From Tricholoma matsutake (lineage: Eukaryota; Basidiomycota; Agaricomycetes; Agaricales; Tricholomataceae), in NCBI GenBank assembly GCA_026075535.2, contig AP026550.1, positions 5,146,001 to 5,210,000 of the forward strand: a DNA stretch of 64,000 nt, read 5' to 3'. The position numbers and the translations under genes are program-made. Position 1 is the first letter of the stretch. The number at the start of each line of letters is the position of its first letter. The notes beneath the pieces are model-generated. The model had not been told where the DNA came from. It saw nothing but the letters and a program-made list of their open reading frames with translations, and did no database searches. Below are positions 63,128-64,000 of the stretch, in pieces.

Positions 63128-64000
63128 TTTTTTTTTTTTTTTTTTTTTTTTGGATCAGAATTTATAACGCGGGGCTCGAACGCAGTCCGCGGAGCAAGGT
63201 ACAAACTTGGGTACTACTTTATCTACGCGTTCCCCTCGCCCATCTCCCACTCAGGTCCCCGTTTTAGCCACCTTTAGGCGGGCAGTTCCACAGACGTTGG
63301 CCTCTCAGCCAGGAAAGGCAATAATCTGGAGGGGGCGCCCCCCCCTCCCAAAGTTAGCCATTAGATCGCCCCCTGGAGCAAACGGTCCCCCAGCCACATG
63401 TCCGACCGAGGCCAGACCAGGCGCAGCAGTGTTAATTCACCGTAAATTCCCCCTTGCGGGAGGAATAACCGTCTGCGTTTTTCCAGCCAACGAGGATTGA
63501 CCACCCCAGACGAATGAGGTGGACCATCACCGTGTTGTGCACAAGTGACAGTAACAAGGCGGGTGGTTGTTCACCTGGTTATTCACCGTGACCGCCGTAA
63601 GTAGGGGGCCGAGACCCCCCTCGAGCAAATGCACCCATGTGCACGCACTCGATGACATCGTCCCCCCCGCAGTGGGGGGAAGGTATAGGGAAGCGACACC
63701 ATGTCGCCATCCCGATAATGGCCACCAGTTGGTACTAGGTGGCCGTGAGTGTAGAGGGGGATAGGCCCCTGTACTAGTTGCGGCGCTGCTGTCCACGAGG
63801 ACCTCGAGGACGACGGCGCTGTGCTGGGGACGAGGGTTCCCCAGATTGAGGCTCTGATTGAGCAGTGTGCATCGCCGCGTAGGAAGCCCGGAAGGCTGCC
63901 GGAGACGTGAGATCGAGAGGTGTCGGAACGGCTGGTAGTTCCGCCGACATCGTCTCAGACAGTCGCCAAGTGGTCGTGAATAACTCCCAGGCCATTTGGC
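63128..64000 (-). mobile_element. B9, B element running off the window (reverse)
   Basis: T-run at about 63127-63151, then the reversed 3' end and 3' UTR nearly identical to B2, B3 and B4, and the C-terminal part of the ORF. The rest lies beyond the window. The TSD cannot be paired. Confidence 0.92.
63774..64000 (-). CDS. B-element protein, C-terminal part (B9, partial)
   Basis: Reads from AWELFTTTWRLSETMSAEL to GPRGQQRRN. Open as far as visible; the start is outside the window. B2/B3 subtype. Confidence 0.78.
   Translation of the reverse strand, partial: QMAWELFTTTWRLSETMSAELPAVPTPLDLTSPAAFRASYAAMHTAQSEPQSGEPSSPAQRRRPRGPRGQQRRN

Noticed and set aside
1..64000. CRISPR arrays, prokaryotic mobile elements, LTR retrotransposons
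   Set aside because: No short regularly spaced repeats, no long terminal repeats and no integrase or transposase. All repeats are explained by LINE-A and B copies.

Overview
The 64 kb window is built entirely of retrotransposon sequence. I find no host gene, tRNA or rRNA, and no stretch that lacks element sequence. Two families account for all of it. LINE-A is an autonomous non-LTR (LINE) element of about 6.45 kb. It has a short 5' UTR, ORF1 (636-640 aa, Gag-like with three CCHC-type zinc knuckles), ORF2 (1289 aa: AP-like endonuclease, reverse transcriptase, RNase H, C-terminal C-x-C-H-C motif), a 3' UTR of about 540 bp and a poly(A) tail. 'B' is a 2.2-2.3 kb element without reverse transcriptase. 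It has a long structured leader, one ORF of 269-278 aa that I do not recognise, and a 3' UTR whose last ~45 nt match the LINE-A 3' end. B therefore looks like a non-autonomous, protein-coding partner mobilised by the LINE-A enzyme. The endonuclease/RT/RNase H layout and ORF2 sequence look most like fungal LINEs of the Tad1/I type, so a fungus, perhaps a basidiomycete, is the likeliest host. This is a recall-level judgement, not a search result.

The elements are inserted into one another, and target-site duplications (TSDs) of 13-17 bp show the order. From the left: LINE H (+) enters the window inside its ORF2 (1-204). LINE A1 (+, 205-10799) sits in H, and A1 carries B1 (-, 1783-3662) in ORF1 and B2 (+, 5823-8050) in ORF2. 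H resumes, is broken by B3 (-, 12753-14982) and ends at 16905. Next come a piece of an older minus-strand LINE (G, 16906-17350), the 3' part of LINE F (-, 17351-19053) inserted in G, and the 5' part of LINE E0 (+, 19054-19645) inserted in F. E0 is split by LINE E1 (-), whose two ends lie at 19646 and 61779, 42 kb apart. E0 resumes at 61780 and is broken by B9 (-, 63128 to the window end).

E1 holds most of the rest. LINE P (+, 21327-34239) contains the complete LINE Q (+, 22224-28673), the only uninterrupted full-length LINE-A here and a plausible active copy. LINE Y (-, 34869-51619) contains a rearranged core (block J 37003-41089 with B4 and B5, and the 5' part of LINE X 41090-43653), a truncated LINE R (46031-47195) and B6 (48210-50460). 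E1 also carries B7 (53458-55694), truncated LINE S (56449-57892) and B8 (59085-61336). When the inserts and one TSD copy per insertion are removed, the four pieces of E1 ORF2 sum to 3870 nt, exactly the length of the intact ORF2 of Q. This strongly supports the nested reading.

Working model: LINE-A supplies ORF1 (RNA chaperone/RNP) and ORF2 (nicking, target-primed reverse transcription). B RNA, with its own small protein and LINE-A-like termini, uses the same machinery. Every insertion whose target is visible lies in LINE-A sequence, so the array grows by insertion into itself, as reported for LINE clusters at some centromeres and telomeres.
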